DNA of 64,000 nucleotides from Lepidonotus clava (Eukaryota > Annelida > Polychaeta > Phyllodocida > Polynoidae). Below the pieces are notes generated by a model, which did not search any database, had not been told where the DNA came from, and worked only from the letters and a program-made list of their open reading frames with translations. This document shows, piece after piece, positions 11,641-23,189 of the stretch. A program made the translations under genes and the position numbers. The stretch spans positions 2,756,001 through 2,820,000 of the forward strand of contig OW387133.1 of the NCBI GenBank assembly GCA_936440205.1, given 5' to 3'. Every line of letters begins with the position of its first letter. Within the stretch, counting starts at the first letter, position 1.

Positions 11641-13190
11641 TGATACTGAAATACTTTATTTACGTTATGTCAAGAATGTCAGTTATGTAGAGAAAGAAGT
11701 CGTTCCTCTTACCCAAGAAACATTAATCTACTAAAAAACAATAAACAAATGACTTTATTTGACATTAAATTAATTGGCTTCTATAGTATAATACACTGGG
11801 ATATCCCAAAAAATATATTAAAAACTGATCGCAAAATAATACATTCATATGAAGTCTATGTGTTAAATCACACGAATGCGGGCATGCCAGACTTCCGTGG
11901 ATCCGCAGAATTCTGCGGTTTTTGAAACATTTTGGCTCATTTTTGAGATTTGTCCAAATCTGAGGAGAAAATATTTTTTATGTAGGGGGGTAGGGGCACC
12001 CTGATAAATTTTGATAGACAAAATGAAAAATATGGCAAATTTTAGGAGATATTTCTTGCTCTTTTTAGTGAGGAAACACTTGCTAGGGTCCTCCTAATTA
12101 CACACTAAGTGTATTTCTTCCCTAAAAATGGATTTGAAATGCGTTTTTAATCAATTTCATGATTTTCCGCGGAAATGGCGTTCTATGACTGGAATGTAAG
12201 ATGTTTGCACAGGATTTCTTCCCAAATGACTGCAAAAACTGCACTGAGACGATATCCAAATACCCGGGTTCTCCACCAATGTAAAGTTTATACGGGGACT
12301 TTACACCATAAGAGGTTTTAACTGTGATTTTATAATAGGGTTTTTGAACTGGGAGCTAGTCAAGAACACAGTGACACAGCAGGTGGAATTTGGTGTTGAG
12401 ACCCCATAGCTTTGACCACCACAAATGTTTATTTGTTGTACTATGTAAAATTGTTAATACCTTTTGAATCCCCAATTTAGAGTACCTATACTGGTACAGC
12501 CCTAAATGTTACTATGTAGTCTGACCTCTGCTACCTTTCACCATATCTCTCGATTGATGGGAGGGTGGCCTCTGGCCAGCCAGGCGTGTCTGAGGGAGAG
12601 GGGTGACTGAAAGGAAGAGTCTAGATTTACTGTAAAAGGTCCCTCATGTAAATCTCTTGGTTAGAAATGTCTCTATTAAAGGGAGCCAAAACTAATAAAT
12701 TCAATGAAATTTTCCAAACTCAATTAATCATGGAAAGCCATTCCGTGAACCTATTACTGGCCTATGTTAAAATCATAAACCATGAAATATGGTAAAAAGT
12801 CATTAAAAACATGTTTTTCTTGCTCAAATCAATTAATGTGGATCCGCAAAAATAGGGTTTGTTTACAAACAAATGCAAATATTACCATCTCTTGTGGCAT
12901 TCTACTTCCGTTTGAGCTAGTTTTCACAGCTAATACTTTACCACTGACCTTAACTGGACTCATCTAACATTTTTCTATACTTATCTCAGTTTTGAAAATT
13001 TTGTCAATTATATTGGTTTTGGCTCCCTTTAACCTAACATAACCGGAAGTGAAGGGGTCCTAGTCTCCAAATGCAATCATTATCCTACGTGGGTATTTCC
13101 GTGACAATATTATATTGTAGATAAGGTGTGGTTCTACTTGGTGAAATCGCATGTTTGCAGATGTCAGTGGTGATAGCCATCTGTTCAAAC
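11641..13190. other. No gene seen; AT-rich spacer
   Basis: Neither strand shows a supported exon. A near-palindrome around 11893-11917 (CGTGGATCCGCAGAATTC next to CTGCGG) and CCGCGGAAAT near 12168 may mark the ends of an old TIR element. I could not define its limits. Confidence 0.4.
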
Positions 13191-13540
13191 ACAATGCCCC
13201 CCATGGGGGTACCGGGGCGGGGCTTCTGCTCCTGGGAAGAATATAGGCCCCCAGTAGCCCCTGCTGAATGAAAAGGTGATGATAGGGGAGGACCCAGCAC
13301 TGACCAAGTGGTTCATTTGGTTTGATTCCCAGTTGGTGTCTGGGTTAATTAAGCAATGAGGTACAGAAAAAATGATTTCCAGGTTTTGATCCCCTGCTGT
13401 TTGCCCGTCCTGTCACCCTCATCTCATAGATATGAGCACCAAAAACAGACCAATCAAAACATGTGACTGAAAAGTCAGAATTAGTCCTAACTTGTTTACG
13501 CCGTGAAAAATGTCCCTGGCTGTCGGTACCCAAACAAACC
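13191..13540 (+). repeat. SINE family S1, plus strand
   Basis: The head carries pol III-like boxes: TGACCAAGTGG (A box) and GGTTTGATTCCC (B box) near 13294-13333. It is preceded by the family's GC-rich leader (GGGGTACCGGGGCGGGGC) and followed by the conserved body ending near GACAGCC/CCTGGCTGTCGGTA. Long copies at 15197 and 59719 share the same order in reverse. Spurious frames through it are not genes. Confidence 0.7.
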
Positions 13541-14049
13541 TTCAATTGTAAGTAGTATAGACAAATGGCTCTTTGAATAGGGCCAATGGATGAATGTTCG
13601 AAACTTTAGTTTCCGAGAGACTCATTAGTTTCCTATACAAAACACTATTCTGTGTGTATACATACACGTGTGTATGCGTGCATGTATGCAAGAGTAGACA
13701 TTTCCCCTGCAAGTATAATCATTCCCGAATGAGATTGGTATAAGTTGGTTCAAAGTTCAGCGTAAAGTTTTGTCCGCCAAACTGGCAATGGTACTATCAG
13801 ATAAAGTACTTGTAGGTAAAACAGGAACTTTAAAACGTAAAGTAAAACTCTGCTTTGTTAACAGATGATAAGTGAGTGAGCACAAATAGGTCGATCAATA
13901 GAATGTGTTCCTAATTTAAAACACAATCACTCTTTGACCAATCAGGAATGCTGATGTCAGCAGAATTTACTCACTCTAATTGGCATTTAGCTACTGCTAC
14001 ATGACAATCTCTGGGCACAGTAGACAGTTATATACATCTATGTTACCAT

Positions 14050-14500
14050 AGTCAAATTAGTGTTAGTCATCCTGACTTGTGTTAATTCTGTCATAGTCAT
14101 TAAAGTTAGTCAGAACTGACTAGCACTGATAGTCAAACTGACTAGGTTTTTGACAGAAAGAAACATCATAATCTTCAAGTAAACAGAAAGCAGTCATTTT
14201 TCCATGCCTGATTTGTCGTAAGAAGGCCTAATCCCTTTTAATCTCAGTCATCTGCATGTGGTAGTATATGAATATGGTGTATATTACTTTGCGAAGTGAC
14301 GGTGCATTTCTGCATTTTGTATGTGAAAGGGGTTTTGAGAAAATGGGTTTATATTTTAGAAAACAAAATCCAACCTTAGTCAAATGCGACTATCTGAATA
14401 AATCACCGTAGTCACTACTGACTAGGAAAGGTTATTTGATTTAAGCCCCATCAATTTGACTAACGACATTAGTCACACATATACTAACATTTACACCCTT
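14050..14500. repeat. Region rich in AGTCA/TGACT inverted words
   Basis: The segment starts near CATAGTCAAATTAGTGTTAG and ends near ATTTGACTAACGACATTAG. In between it repeats ACTGACTAG and AGTCAAACTGAC motifs in both orientations. This is the layout of a hairpin-type MITE, but the exact ends are unclear. Confidence 0.35.
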
Positions 14501-14854
14501 GAGATTATCAGTACAGTATTAGTTTTTTTTTCAATTGTTTTTGGTCTTTCATGCACACCCTGATCTTCCCTAATTGCTCCCAATGAAAAGGATCACGATG
14601 TGATTACTTATAAGGACATATAGACCTTGTGCCCACATTTTGGTGATCACCACATGGCTCTAAAGACCACATGGCAATAAAAAGAAAAGGAATTCATCAA
14701 GTCTAAATGTCCAGAATTGTTTATCATGAATTTATTGTGAAAGTAAATATTTCTCTTAAATGTTTTAGAATAGTAAATAATCATGATTTTAAACTGATCA
14801 CCAACATGGCGGCCAGCCTATTTTGACAGATATGACGTCATCTGCACACCGTCT

Positions 14855-15080
14855 TTACCAGCTCAATAAGCCCATCCCTGTTTCACCAAAATCGCGGTTT
14901 ACCACAAAATATATTCAAAATTGCCTCCATGCTTTTTCCATGACAGATGCATAATACAATATTGACCAAAGCAATTTGTTTGACAAATTGCTCCTACAAT
15001 TTGTAAAATGCAGCTTTATATATATATTGGCATTTTCCCACAGGAACCAATGTGAAAGCCTGTGTGCCCAACCTACAATA
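14855..15080. mobile_element. TIR element family M3 fragment
   Basis: Starting at AATAAGCCCATCCCTGTTTCACC, the sequence parallels 40268-40490 and, reversed, 57000-57335 and 58080-58130. Shared landmarks are AATTGCCTCCA, CTAAAGCAATTTG and TTTCCCAYAGGAA. It appears to be one arm of a larger DNA transposon. Confidence 0.5.
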
Positions 15081-15196
15081 AGACCCTGTACAAATGTAAT
15101 GCACTCGAATCTGTTCTTTATGCACATCAAATATCCCAGATTACTATTTGGAAACATACCGCAGGGCTAATTCAGGTCTTTCACCTTAGCAAAAGA

Positions 15197-15522
15197 GTGA
15201 GTGAGTGAGTGATGGATGTTTACAGCCAGGGTCATTTTCACGACAAAAACAAGTGAGGACGAATTCTGTCTTTGGTGATCGTATCTATGAGATGAAGGTG
15301 ACAGGGTGGGCAAACAGCAGGGGATCAAAACCAGGAAATCATATTTCATTTGAGCTGTACCTCATACCTCAGTGAACCCAGACACCAACTGGGAATCAAA
15401 GCAAAAGAACCACTTGGTCAGTGCTGGATCCCCCCTATCATTGCCTTTTATGATCAGCAGGGCTACTGGGGGCCTATATTCTTCCCAGGGGCAGAAGCCC
15501 CACCCCGGTACCCCCACGGTGG
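15197..15522 (-). repeat. SINE family S1, minus strand, with target duplication
   Basis: The 326-bp body is flanked by the 12-bp direct repeat CTTAGCAAAAGA at 15185-15196 and 15523-15534. Read on the minus strand it begins with the GC-rich leader, has A- and B-box-like sequences (TGACCAAGTGG, TTTGATTCCCAG) and ends in a CACTCACTCACTC tail. The intact target duplication suggests a fairly recent insertion. Confidence 0.85.
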
Positions 15523-16085
15523 CTTAGCAAAAGATGGTAAAATACTACCAGTTTACCCGAGAGCAGTTTATCAAGCTGAACATAAAACACATGCTAAAAT
15601 ATGAAAAATATAAAATCCCACACCTGCCTCTGGTCCCAATGCCAGTGTAGGTATGAAAAACTGGTGTGAAAGGACAAAATAACCAATGCCAAGTTGTATG
15701 GAGAAGGAGAAGAGAGGGTTCTGGGGAAGAAAGAGCGGTCCCAGGCTGTCAGATACACTCTTCACCACAAGCCTATTACGCGCATGTCGCTGCGGGGGGC
15801 GGTCGGGGTTTCTGCGCACACACAGAATCAGTACAAGAAAAATAATTAAAGCGCAGCCACTATTTAATCTGCGCCAAAGACAATCTCAGCCTCGGGCTGT
15901 TGTGGTCTGCCTCCTATGAGACGCCGTTACCGCAAAATGAATTTGATTAATGCCTCCAACCAGTCTGGCACCAGTGTTCGTAAATTAACTGGATGCAATG
16001 GCGGATCCATTGGGAGGGGGTGGAGGCAAAACGGGCAACTGACCCCCCCCCCCCCCCGACCCAAGGGAGAAAATTTTTGTATCTC

Positions 16086-16336
16086 AGGGGCGGATCCAGG
16101 AGTTCAAGAAAGGGGCGGGGGGGGGGGGGGGACGCCTATATTAAAAAAAGTCCCAGTGCCCCCTCTGGGAACAAGAGAACAAGAGAACAAGTCCCAGCCC
16201 CCCGCCCCCCCCCCCCCTAAATCTGTCCCTGATCTTGAAATTGGGAGATCTGTGCAAAAATTGTATTTTCATTTCTTATTTTAATAAGAGGGGTCAGGGT
16301 TGCCTAAATACAACACTGGCTCTGGTTCCGCCCATG
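16086..16336. mobile_element. hAT-like MITE
   Basis: The left end is CAGGGGCGGATCCAGGAG and the right end is CTCTGGTTCCGCCCATG, an imperfect inverted pair of the widespread GGCGGATCCAGG type. The interior includes a G-run, a C-run and the words GGGAGATCTGTGCAAA and CACTGGCTCTGG, shared with the copy at 30897. Confidence 0.55.
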
Positions 16337-16837
16337 GAATGCATTCATAAACTAATGAAGGGAATTTACAGACTGTACACTAACAGTAAATATCAGATTC
16401 TGGTAACAGGGTGGTCCGCGGGTGGCCGTTCTCCCTGGTTTAAGTTCTCTGGTCGGGGTGGCCTGGGGCACCACCACACGGGGGTTCCTGAGGGTGGTCC
16501 ATACATGATAAATGTCAGATTCAACAATTGCCCTCTCAGTTATTTCAGTCACCATTTATATACCAAAATCAAATACATATAACCAGCTGAGAAGGTGATA
16601 AGAGGGGGGTTAGCACCCCGAGGCAGGACCCCGATATCAGCCGCTCCGGTACCACCCTCAGGTTCTAATAAAGGCCCTAACCCTAATAAAATTACTAGAA
16701 TACCAGCTTCAGATCAACCGTTTTTCAAAGGAGGAGAGTTGGATGGCAACATATTGGCACAAACAACCATGGATCAAAACACAGCGACACTTATTGCAAC
16801 AGCAACGTCCTTGTGCAATGATGTCCTTGTTGCGAGG

Positions 16838-17245
16838 TTTTGGTTATGCGACGGAGCACTGTGGTCAATCGCATAACGCTGTTGGGAGAGTTGGCACACA
16901 CAGCGAGACCCATCCCTGTTGTACAGCGAGTGAATCCAACTTTCCTAACAACAGTGAGGGTTGGCAGGTCCTTTTTAAAAGTTTGCTGAGGAGACATTTT
17001 GTGATCATTATTTTAATATTCTGTTTTTGCCAGATGTTAGGTGTGTCTTCAGCTTATAAAATGTATAGGAGGCAAGTGACGGAAATGTATCTATCAGTCA
17101 ATTAAATGTGTTCAAAATGTGTACAAAACCATCGCTGTTGCAAGATTGAAAAGCTTAAGGATATCGCAGTAGCGAGACCCGTAACTAAACCCTCCCAGAA
17201 CTCTCGCTGTAGGGAGGGTTTGGTTATGCGACGGAGCACTGTGGG
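16838..17245. mobile_element. TIR family M4 (CCGTCGCATAAC ends)
   Basis: Ends of the form GGTTATGCGACGGAGCACTG occur at about 16843-16862 and 17221-17242. The left portion restarts at AATCGCATAACGCTGTTGGG. The interior parallels 41745-42165, including TTATAAAATATATAGGAGG and AAAACCATCGC. It looks like one copy adjoining the end of another. The interior has no transposase. Confidence 0.6.
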
Positions 17246-17599
17246 CAATTTAAGAAATGCCCATGTCACCAGGCCGATGTCAGTGTTCCGAGCCCCACAC
17301 AGACATCCCCTACCAGCCCTCAGGACACTCACTAATCCACCTTCTGAGCCCTCAGAATGTCCGGCCCATCCCCGACACATCGCGTATTAATTCCTCCTGT
17401 TTGTTTTGTGTCCTGAGATGTGTTACAATCTCATCTGATTAAATCTCACAGTGTTTCATCCTCTGTCCATTCCATGGCTGTAATAATGTCATCTCTATGA
17501 AGGCTATAGGTATTCGTGTTATGTAAGTTATTTCTCTTAGATACTCTTGTGAGCTCCACCTGGCCGCATTCCTGCTCCTATGCTTCTCTTGTACCTGCT

Positions 17600-19255
17600 C
17601 CTTCTTACCCGCTTTTTGTTCTCGTTCTCCTCATGTTTCACCTTTTCCTTGACACCTTGTTCCCTTCCTTTTCCCCCTGCCCTACCTCCCTTCTTCCTTC
17701 CCCCCCTTTCCCTCCTGCCCTACCTCCCTTCTTCCTTCCCCTTTTTCCCTTCCAGTCCTTCCTCCCGTCTTCCCTCCCTTCTCCTTCCCCTCCCTACCCT
17801 ACCTCCCTTCTTCCTTCCCCTTTTTCCCTTCCAGTCCTTCCTCCCGTCTTCCCTTCCTTCCCTACTTCCCTTATTCCTTACCTTTTCTTCAACCCCTGTC
17901 CTACCTCCCTTCTTCCTGCCCCCCTCCTTCCCTGGTCCTTCCCCTCCTGCCCTTCCTGCCTTCTTCCTGTCTTCTTCCTTTCTCCTCCTTCCCCTCCTGC
18001 CCTACTTCCCTTCTTCCCTTACCTCCCCTCTCCTTTCTGTCCTTCCTCTCTTCTTCCCTCTCTTCTCCTTCCCCTCCTGCTCTACATCCCTAATTCCTTT
18101 CCCCTTTTCCCTTCCCCCTTCTTCATTCTCTCGTCCTCCCTCTCCTGCCCTACCTCCCTTCTCCTTCCCCTCCTGCCCAACCTCCCTTCTTCCTTCCATA
18201 CCCAGTCCCTTCCTGCCCTACCTCCCTTCTTCCTTCCCTCCCTTTCCCTCCTGCCCTACCTCCCTTCTTCCTTCCCTCCCTTTCCCTCCTGCCCTACCTC
18301 CCTTCTTCCTTTCCCTTTTTCCTTTCAGTCCTTCCTCCCTTCTTCCTTCCCTCTCCCTTCCCCTCCTGCCCTACCTCCATTCTTTCTTCCCTCTCCCTTC
18401 CCCTCCTGCCCTACCTCCATTCTTACTTCCCTCTCCCTTCCCCTCCTGCCCTACCTCCCTTCTTCCTTCCCTCTCCCTTCCCCTCCTGCCCTACCTCCCT
18501 TCTTCCTTCCCTCTCCCTTTCTCTCCTGCCCTACCTCCATTCTTCCTTCCCTCTCTTTCCCCTTCCTCCCTTCTGCCCTCCTTTCTTTCTTCCCTCCCTC
18601 TTCCCCTCCTGTCTTCCCTCCCTTCTCCCTTGATTCCTCCTGCCCCCTCCCCCCCCCCCCTTACCTTCTTCTTTCTCTCGCTCTTCCCCTCCTGCCCCAC
18701 CTCCCTTCTTCCTTCCCTCTCCCTTCCCCTCCTGCCCCACCTCCCTTCTTCCTTCCCTCTCCCTTCCCCTCCTGCCCTACCTCCCTTCTTCCTTCCCTCC
18801 CTCTTCCCCTCCTGTCTTCCCTCCCTTCTCCCTTGATTCCTCCTGCCCCCTCCCCCCCCCCCTTACCTTCTTCTTTCTCTCGCTCTTCCCCTCCTGCCCC
18901 ACCTCCCTTCTTCCTTCCCTCTCCCTTCCCCTCCTGCCCTACCTCCCTTCTTCCTTTCCTCCCTCTTCCCCTCCTGTCTTCCCTCCCTTCTCCCTTGATT
19001 CCTCCTGCCCCCTCCCCCCCCCCCCTTACCTTCTTCTTTCTCTCGCTCTTCCCCTCCTGCCCTGCCTACCTTCTTTCTTCCCTCTTCCTCCCCCTCCTGC
19101 CCTACTTCCCTTCTTCCTTCCCTCCTTTTCAACCCTGCCCCAAACTCCCTTCTTCCTTTCCTCCCCTTCCCTTCGCGTCCTCCCTCCTTCCCTCCCCCTC
19201 TGCCCCCTCCTTCTCTAACTGCTTTCTTCTCTCCTCTGTCTACTTCTGTCACATC
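17600..19255 (+). repeat. Long polypyrimidine minisatellite
   Basis: Almost every base on the plus strand is C or T for about 1.65 kb. The basic unit is ~40 bp (CCTTCTTCCTTCCCT followed by CTCCCTTCCCC and TCCTGCCCTACCTC). A longer block with a C-run, TTACCTTCTTC and TTTCTCTCGCTC recurs at about 18640, 18840, 19005 and 19595. It supports long open frames in several registers on both strands, which are low-complexity artefacts. Mirror-symmetric polypyrimidine DNA can form triplex (H-DNA). Confidence 0.9.
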
Positions 19256-19359
19256 TCTCAAAATGAGCTGGTTCCCATATTGGTGATCAATGCACAAATC
19301 AATATTATTTGCAATTTGTCTGTACAAGGTCTTTATAGTCTCTTCATCCCCCATTGTTG

Positions 19360-19862
19360 TATCTCACCACCTCCCTCCTCCCTCCTCCCCTCCCCCCCTC
19401 CTCCCCTCCTCCCCTCCTCCCCTCCCCCCTCCTCCCCTCCACCCACCCTGCCCTCAGGTGTTCTGTAGAGGGACCTATAGGGTCAAGGGGCCTGGGGCAG
19501 GAGGCGAGCAGTAGATGAGTCAAACTTGAGCAGAATCTAGGTGAGTAGGAGGTGAGTAGAAGGTAAGAAGGAGGTGAGCAGGATTCCTCCTGCCCCCTCC
19601 CCCCCCCCCCTTACCTTCTTCTTTCTCTCGCTCTTCCCCTCCTGCCCTGCCTACCTTCTTTCTTCCCTCTTCCTCCCCCTCCTGTCCTCCCCTCCTCCCC
19701 TCCCCCCTCCTCCCCTCCACCCACCCTGCCCTCAGGTGTTCTGTAGAGGGACCTATAGGGTCAAGGGGCCTGGGGCAGGAGGCGAGCAGTAGATGAGTCA
19801 AACTTGAGCAGAATCTAGGTGAGTAGGAGGTGAGTAGAAGGTAAGAAGGAGGTGAGCAGGAT
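19360..19862. repeat. 278-bp tandem duplication at the end of the pyrimidine tract
   Basis: The non-pyrimidine sequence CAGGTGTTCTGTAGAGGGAC through GTGAGTAGAAGGTAAGAAGG occurs at 19455-19580 and again at 19733-19858, 278 bp later, with the intervening C/T block also duplicated. The copies look virtually identical, so the duplication is recent or is maintained by conversion. Confidence 0.8.
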
Positions 19863-20009
19863 TTGAGCAGGAAATTATTGGAAGGAAAGTAAGTGATAAG
19901 CAAAATCAAAGTGAACAGAATGTAGGTGAGTGGTAGGTAAGAAAGAAGTGGGCAGCGGTTGGGTAAGAGGAGGACAAAGGTTTGGACGAGTCTGAGAGTC
20001 CTTTAATTC

Positions 20010-20310
20010 TCCCTACCACGGATAGCTAATTTTAAGTATTTCAGGTACCTGCAGGTTAATTTGGACTATGATGTCGACAAAAACACAGAGAAATCTATAC
20101 AAAAAATATGTAATTTGTGTTCTAATTCCATCTGTAATGAATGGACTTTCAAACCAACTTAAAAAATAATAAACATGTATAGGTACAAAATGAAAGAAAA
20201 TAGTCTATGTTCATGTATATCATATGTTTAACCATAAATACTGCAACGGAATTTCTATACTTAAGCATTGTGATTTATCGACATATTACCCATATTACCA
20301 CGGAGAATTA
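20010..20310. mobile_element. MITE family M5, diverged copy
   Basis: The left end, TCCCTACCACGGATAGC, and the body (GCAGGTTAATTTGGACTA, TTTCAAACCAACTT, CGACATATTACCCAT) match the complete copy at 56435-56785. The right end is missing or altered. Confidence 0.65.
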
Positions 20311-20723
20311 CGTACACATCAAAAACGGCTGAGGGTGGGGGATAGAGTCTGAAAGTGAAAATATGCAAGCGTACCTCTATAAACATAATGTGTACATCAA
20401 GGGGGTTGAGATGGGAGCTCAGAATGAGCGAAAATACCTACACAATTAATGGATGGTTTCTAACCTTTAAAAACAACATGATAACCACTTACAAACATAG
20501 TCGCATGTGTGGTAGAATATTGGACATTACATTGAAGGAAGATGATGTTCAAATTTGACTATTCAAATTTCAGCAAAATCTATAAATGTTTTAGTTTGCT
20601 ATAGCAATATATTGTATATTAAGGTGCAAGAAAACTACGCATTTCACTGTCCGATAAACATTTGTTAACATTTCTTCATGTTTTACTTTTATTTTTTCAA
20701 ATATCAAAGTGCAATGAACAATA

Positions 20724-20724
20724 T

Positions 20725-20812
<88 letters not shown>
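20724..20812 (+). repeat. (TA)n(TG)n microsatellite
   Basis: A short TA run is followed by about 38 TG dinucleotides with a single interruption. The Val-Cys frames across it are artefacts. Confidence 0.95.
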
Positions 20813-20973
20813 GAGACATTTGGGATTACGAAGAAAAACGGACAGGCTTCAGCCACAGGTAGGGTTTGGACGCGTTAGGCTCCATGGAAATGAGTCCCCG
20901 CCTTTTCTGCACCTGGGCGGCCCGCGGGGGTATCGAGACGCGGAGATAAAGGTGGGCTATTGGCAGCCGTAGA

Positions 20974-21512
20974 CTAGAGATCTGCGACACGAGAAACAAC
21001 TGAAAAACCTGAACATTTTCTGTCACCTCCTGTCAGTTCGCCTGTTCCCATGTTCTTGTAAGTTCATCAAAATGCTGCTCTAGTGGCACACTTGAAGTGT
21101 AATGATAATAGATGACGATAGGGGGAACCCAGCACTGACCAAGTGGTTCATTGGGTTCAATTCCCGGTTGTGTCTGGGTTGTGTCTGGGTTCACTAAGGG
21201 ATGAGGTACAGCACAAGCGACTTCCATGTTTTGATCCCCTGCTGTTTGCCTTCTCTGTCACCTTCATCTCATAGATATGCTCACCAAAGACAGAATTCAT
21301 CCCAATGCTGTGAAAATGACCCTGGCTGCCGGTACGTCATAAAACGCCAGTCACTCACTCACTCCAATATGTGTGTCCTGCTAATGTACTTCCCTAACAT
21401 TTCATAAAAAACAAAAACATTTATAATATCTAGCCAGAACTGTTACCTACCACTATGTCGCAATAAAAAGGTAGACAAAATGAGCTGTTTCTTGCCGACC
21501 AGATCTATAGAT
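20974..21512. mobile_element. MITE family M2 split by a SINE
   Basis: The outer ends AGATCTGCGACACGAGAAAC and GAGCTGTTTCTTGCCGACC plus AGATCT are the same inverted termini as at 10134-10373, and the two halves align collinearly with that copy. The interruption at about 21108-21364 is a SINE of family S1. Confidence 0.8.
21108..21364 (+). repeat. SINE family S1, 5'-shortened, nested in MITE M2
   Basis: An A box (TGACCAAGTGG, 21136-21146) and a B box (GGGTTCAATTCCC, 21153-21165) are followed by the conserved body and a CAGTCACTCACTCACTC tail. The GC-rich leader of longer copies is absent. Comparison with the empty M2 copy near 10255 shows the insertion falling between GTAATGATAATA and AATATGTGTG. 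Confidence 0.8.
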
Positions 21513-21562
21513 CCCACCAGGTGAGTCAAGATAGAAAAGAGTGGGCACAACGCGCGGCACAA

Positions 21563-21953
21563 CGCCTTATGGTTGTATTACACATGCCGATTTTACTCCC
21601 GAATTCAAAAATCGGCGGTGGGAATGAGGGATGATGACGTTGATGATTGTTGGAGTTTAACGTCTGTTTCAGTAATTTTTCAGTCGTATCAGGACCACTC
21701 ACTTTGTTGACTTCCAGTCTATGATCGAATCTATGGAGGTGAGAATGACGGCAAGGCAAAGTAGTACAGCTGGCACAGCCAAGACTCAAACCCAGGCCAT
21801 TGCCACTGGGAATGAGGGGTCGATATATTATCATAGGCATGTTACATATCGTTAGAAAGTATTTTTATTCCCTCTCAAATGATATGTAGGATGTATCATT
21901 TCTTGCTATCAAATTTTTCGGGACCAGAATCGCCTAGTGGAATACAGCCTTAC
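21563..21953. mobile_element. MITE interrupted by a second SINE
   Basis: The left end (TTATGGTTGTATTACAC..GCCGATTTT) and the right end (AATCGCCTAGTGGAATACAG then CCTTA) form an imperfect inverted pair. The middle is occupied by the SINE at 21631-21806. Confidence 0.5.
21631..21806 (-). repeat. SINE family S2 with 12-bp target duplication
   Basis: TGGGAATGAGGG flanks it directly at 21619-21630 and 21807-21818. On the minus strand it starts with a B-box-like GGGTTTGAGTCTT, continues with CTTTGCCTTGCCGTCA and ends with the GCTGA/TGAAAC-type core found at 36920-37120. The A box is missing, so it is 5'-truncated. Confidence 0.8.
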
Positions 21954-21959
21954 CTAGAT

Positions 21960-22310
21960 ATCGCCAGGTGCGTAAAGATACGCGCCGCGTGCCGCGTCAG
22001 TCCAACGCGCGGCACACCGCGCCGCCCCTGATTACACCTTGACCTTTGGCGCGGGATGAAATATCTGTGGAGGATCTCCGCTTTAATCCGCGCCGCGATC
22101 CGCGTTAGAGCCGCGCCAGGCCCGCGTCAGCCGCGCGCGGCAGTCAGGGGCGGCAGAAAGAGGGGCGGCGCGGCAGAAAGAGGGCGGGCGGCGGGCGGCG
22201 CGGACCCCCGCGCGGCAGGATTTCGCGCCGCCCCTTGCCGCGCGCGGGGTTTCCGGCGCGGCGGTTTTAATTCTCCCTAATTGCCGCGCGTATTGCCGCG
22301 TCAGACTCTC
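21960..22310. promoter_or_regulatory. Dense CpG island
   Basis: About 350 bp are extremely rich in CGCG and GCCGCGC words, unlike the AT-rich surroundings. Near 22038-22057 a TGACCTTTGG nuclear-receptor-like half-site abuts TTTGGCGCGGGA, which fits the E2F consensus. The Arg/Ala/Gly frame starting at 22056 follows from composition. A promoter or first exon is plausible, but no splice donor or transcript supports it. Confidence 0.45.
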
Positions 22311-22339
22311 TGATGATGATCTTCTGTGCCAAACGAATT

Positions 22340-22435
22340 CCTTAAGTGGGTGCGGGATGGGGGGGGGGGGGATGGGGGGGGGGGGAGTGTGTAGTGTGCT
22401 ATGGCGGGGGAGGAAAAGGTGGGGGGGGGGGGTAC
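22340..22435 (+). repeat. G-run cluster with quadruplex potential
   Basis: Three runs of ten or more G lie within 90 bp, separated by GAT and short spacers. This easily satisfies the G4 rule of four or more G3 tracts. Similar runs of G or C are scattered through the whole window. Confidence 0.7.
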
Positions 22436-23189
22436 GCTCTCAACACTTTGGTATACATGTACATCAAGTTAATGTGAGGCTTTTGCGAGAGTATAGTGTT
22501 TTGCAGGTTAAGGTCTTTTTTAGGGTGCCCGTTGGAGGAATTTTCGGGGCTACACTGTATGTATGAGACTGATCCATTCGAAAAGGTTCAAGCAGGGGCC
22601 TGAGTTTTCAGTTCAGTCCCGCGGCGGGTTGGGTTCGGTAGGAACAATCCGTGATTTTTGCACGAATTCTTTTCTCAGTATCGTTCATCACTGAGTCATA
22701 CAACCACTAAATCCTTCACGATGTGACACCTTCAATTAAGTATACGTAGGCACTTAATCAAAAATTCCAGACCAACCCACCCCTCCGCCCCCCGGTTAAA
22801 ATAATATGCATTTTATTTGTACAAGAACATAGACATTTTCCACTCTCCAGAAGAATGTTTGGCGGAGGTGGGCAGGTGTGACTGCCTCTCTCTGCTCTAC
22901 CCCTCCCCTCCCCTCTACAGGTAAGCACGCCCCCCCCCCCCCCCACCCACCCACACACACACAGACAACATGCCCCTACTCATCCACATCTCTGGGGTGG
23001 CCCTGGGGGTGGGCAGAAGGCAGCCTGCCCTAAAGGGGCGCAGTGCATTTAGGGCTGTGTGATGTTCATTTCACACGGCATCGATCTACCTGTTGGACGT
23101 GAGGGCCATGAGAGACGCCGCGCGTCCCGGGCAGCGTCGGGGGGGGGGGGGGGGCGAGAGGGAAGGGGAAGGGGGGTCTGGTTGGTTGG

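Noticed and set aside
17516-19468. A 650-codon open frame rich in Pro, Ser, Leu and Phe, and overlapping long frames on both strands
   Set aside because: They follow from a stop-poor polypyrimidine minisatellite; several registers are open at once and no domain is present.
20662-20972. Cys/Val-repeat frames
   Set aside because: Translation of a TG microsatellite.
22056-22280. Arg/Ala/Gly-rich frame as a first coding exon
   Set aside because: CpG-saturated composition alone gives this peptide, and no convincing splice donor or domain is present.
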